Source: Candidatus Bathyarchaeota archaeon (lineage in GTDB: Archaea > Thermoproteota > Bathyarchaeia > TCS64). From it: a stretch of DNA of 64,000 nucleotides. Where the stretch lies: positions 186,001-250,000 of the forward strand of contig JASLYX010000002.1 of NCBI GenBank assembly GCA_030739585.1, written 5' to 3'. Of the stretch, positions 62,700 through 64,000 are shown in pieces (position 1 is the stretch's first letter; each line of letters starts with the position of its first letter). The notes beneath the pieces were generated by a model. It was not told the origin of the DNA. It worked only from the letters and a program-made list of their open reading frames with translations, and did not search any database. Both the position numbers and the translations under genes were made by a program.

Positions 62700-63854
62700 A
62701 TGGAATGCGAGTCTCGCCTGTTTATTGCCTTTCTTCTGATTTTGATCGTGGTCCTCGATGATGATATAAACCGTAACAGTCAGATACAGTCTTCAAGGTG
62801 TAAAAACTTGTTCAAACTCACCCAGGAGCAGGAGGAGAGGGCTAAGGCCATCCATAGAAGTTCAGTAGTGGTGGATACTCATAACGACACTATCCTCCAA
62901 ATCATCAGAGCGCCCCCCTTCGCCGATAATGGCACCAGGGTGCTACCCCCAAGGAGGACTTTGGGCGAGAGGTCCAAAGACGGCCAGATCGACATTCCCC
63001 GAGCACGTGACGGGGGCGTTAACGTCCTCCTCTTTGCGATGTATGTAAGTCCTCATCATAGGGCCCGTCTACGACGTCTTCTCCAAATGCTGGACGCCTT
63101 TTATACTGAGGTCGAGGCGAACCCTGATACTATCGCTCTCGCTACCAACTATGATGAGATCATCTACGCACTAAAAGCCAAAAAGATAGCTGCCATCATC
63201 ACTATAGAGGGCGGTGAGCCATTAGAGGAGGATATTGGGGCCCTTAGGATGATGTATAGGCTTGGGGTTAGATCCCTTACTTTAACCCACTTCCCCAGAA
63301 ACGAGCTGGGGGACGGCTCAGGGGCTGACTCGGGGAGCCATCTCTCAAAATTCGGGCGGGAAGTAGTTGAGGAGATGAACCGCCTGGGTATGCTCATAGA
63401 CATCAGCCATCTTAACGAAACAGGGTTCTGGGATGTTATGGAACTCTCCCAGGATCCAGTTCTAGCTTCTCACAGTAACTGCAGGGCTTTATGTAGCCAT
63501 CATAGGAACCTTACTGATGATCAGATCAAGGCCCTTGCAGATAATGGGGGGGTAATGAACCTCAGTTTTTGCGCCGGGTTTATCAAGGAAGGCGTCAACA
63601 ACCGCGAAACTCTTTACAAGGTCACTCTCAATGATTGGCTTGATCACCTTGATCATGCAGTCAACCTCGTTGGCCCCAACCACATTGGCCTAGGCTCGGA
63701 TCTAGACGGGGGATGCGGCTTTCCAGGGTTAGATGACGTCACAATGTTTCCTGAACTCACCCGTGGCATGATCTCTAGGGGCTACGCCGACCATGAAATC
63801 AAAAAGATCCTCGGGACAAACGATCTCAGGGTCTTCAAGAAGGTGCTTTCTTAA
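62700..63854 (+). CDS. Membrane dipeptidase-like zinc peptidase, family M19
   Basis: About 384 residues from ATG 62700. M19 metal and active-site features are present: HxD in VVDTHNDT, Glu in TIEGGEPL, LTHFPRNELGDGSG and ISHLNETGFWD with a His, ASHSNCRAL, and GLGSDLDGG. It hydrolyses dipeptides, or D-amino-acid-containing analogues, with a binuclear zinc site. The start is uncertain: a TTG at 62808 has AAGGTG seven bases upstream and gives 348 residues, the usual size. The longer version has a hydrophobic stretch (LFIAFLLILIVVL) that could be a signal or may just be untranslated sequence. Confidence 0.85.
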   Translation: MECESRLFIAFLLILIVVLDDDINRNSQIQSSRCKNLFKLTQEQEERAKAIHRSSVVVDTHNDTILQIIRAPPFADNGTRVLPPRRTLGERSKDGQIDIPRARDGGVNVLLFAMYVSPHHRARLRRLLQMLDAFYTEVEANPDTIALATNYDEIIYALKAKKIAAIITIEGGEPLEEDIGALRMMYRLGVRSLTLTHFPRNELGDGSGADSGSHLSKFGREVVEEMNRLGMLIDISHLNETGFWDVMELSQDPVLASHSNCRALCSHHRNLTDDQIKALADNGGVMNLSFCAGFIKEGVNNRETLYKVTLNDWLDHLDHAVNLVGPNHIGLGSDLDGGCGFPGLDDVTMFPELTRGMISRGYADHEIKKILGTNDLRVFKKVLS

Positions 63855-63927
63855 TCTAATCCATCACTTAGCCCCAAACCCTTCCCAGCATTATCAAATG
63901 ATATTTTCGGTGCCTCCCCACTTTTAT

Positions 63928-64000
63928 CTACAAGTTTTCCAAGCTAATCTTGTATCTCCAGAGAATATCCCCTTTAACCAGACGATTTCTAGCGCGCGCG
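63928..64000 (-). CDS. Possible C-terminal end of a gene cut by the window edge
   Basis: The minus strand is open from the edge to a TAG at 63928-63930 and reads a protein-like end (ARNRLVKGDILWRYKISLENL). It is only about 23 codons, so the call is tentative and no family can be named. Confidence 0.3.
   Translation of the reverse strand, partial: ARARNRLVKGDILWRYKISLENL

Overview
The window is about 64 kb of an archaeal chromosome. Archaeal hallmarks include split archaeosine tRNA-guanine transglycosylase genes, NAC, MBF1, an Lsm protein, a PDCD5-like protein, aCPSF-type nucleases, a type 2 methionine aminopeptidase, F420-dependent Mtd, an XPD/Rad3 helicase, a tungsten-type aldehyde:ferredoxin oxidoreductase, an intron-containing tRNA-Trp, TATA-box promoters and leaderless starts. 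A short gene for ribosomal protein eL38 (36058-36252) argues for the TACK/Thermoproteota side, since this protein is known mainly from those archaea and eukaryotes. A Bathyarchaeia-like lineage would fit the H4MPT/tetrahydrofolate C1 enzymes and the AOR, but that is inference. There is no CRISPR array, no recognisable insertion sequence and no replication initiator.

Layout. 1-10 kb: branched-polyamine genes (bpsA and the edge of an AdoMet decarboxylase gene), a phosphoribosyltransferase, an amino-acid-oxidase-like flavoprotein, UspA, methionine aminopeptidase, a DUF1512 operon, an orphan 5S rRNA and purB. 10-19.5 kb: tRNA-Trp with a 56-nt intron, a LarA-like protein, a membrane-anchored NEW3-repeat protein with its ABC-2 exporter (two tandem permeases), and a triply frameshifted GH4 glycosidase. 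19.7-24.5 kb: a lipoate-assembly operon made of two radical SAM proteins (LipS1/LipS2 type), a fused lipoate ligase (LplA-LplB-DUF116) and a FAD oxidoreductase (LipT type). 25-34 kb: TlpA/CcdA thiol-redox pair, DUF362 protein, two ion transporters and an alkaline-phosphatase-superfamily protein. 34-36 kb: an AT-rich, gene-poor stretch with tRNA-Gly and eL38.

36.5-47.6 kb is a dense information-processing and C1 block: two metallo-beta-lactamase nucleases, NAC, folD-fhs diverging from mtd, the split ArcTGT, MBF1, AK6, a zinc ribbon and Lsm. 47.6-57 kb carries a class III aminotransferase, a regulator diverging from comDE (sulfopyruvate or phosphonopyruvate decarboxylase), then a glycosyltransferase, PIG-L deacetylase, ATP-grasp ligase and a second alkaline-phosphatase-superfamily protein in AT-rich DNA, which looks like an accessory envelope or small-molecule island. 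57-64 kb: PDCD5-like protein, AOR, an XPD helicase with an extra N-terminal zinc ribbon, and an M19 dipeptidase.

Several intergenic spaces hold decayed genes (a membrane protein at 2.0-2.3 kb, an MFS transporter at 10.4-10.6 kb, a PadR-type regulator at 24.6-25.0 kb), showing ongoing gene loss. The most interesting system is the lipoate-assembly operon with its three-domain ligase fusion. Next are the tetrahydrofolate/H4MPT junction and the comDE-aminotransferase-envelope region. All functional calls come from reading the sequence; no database search was run.
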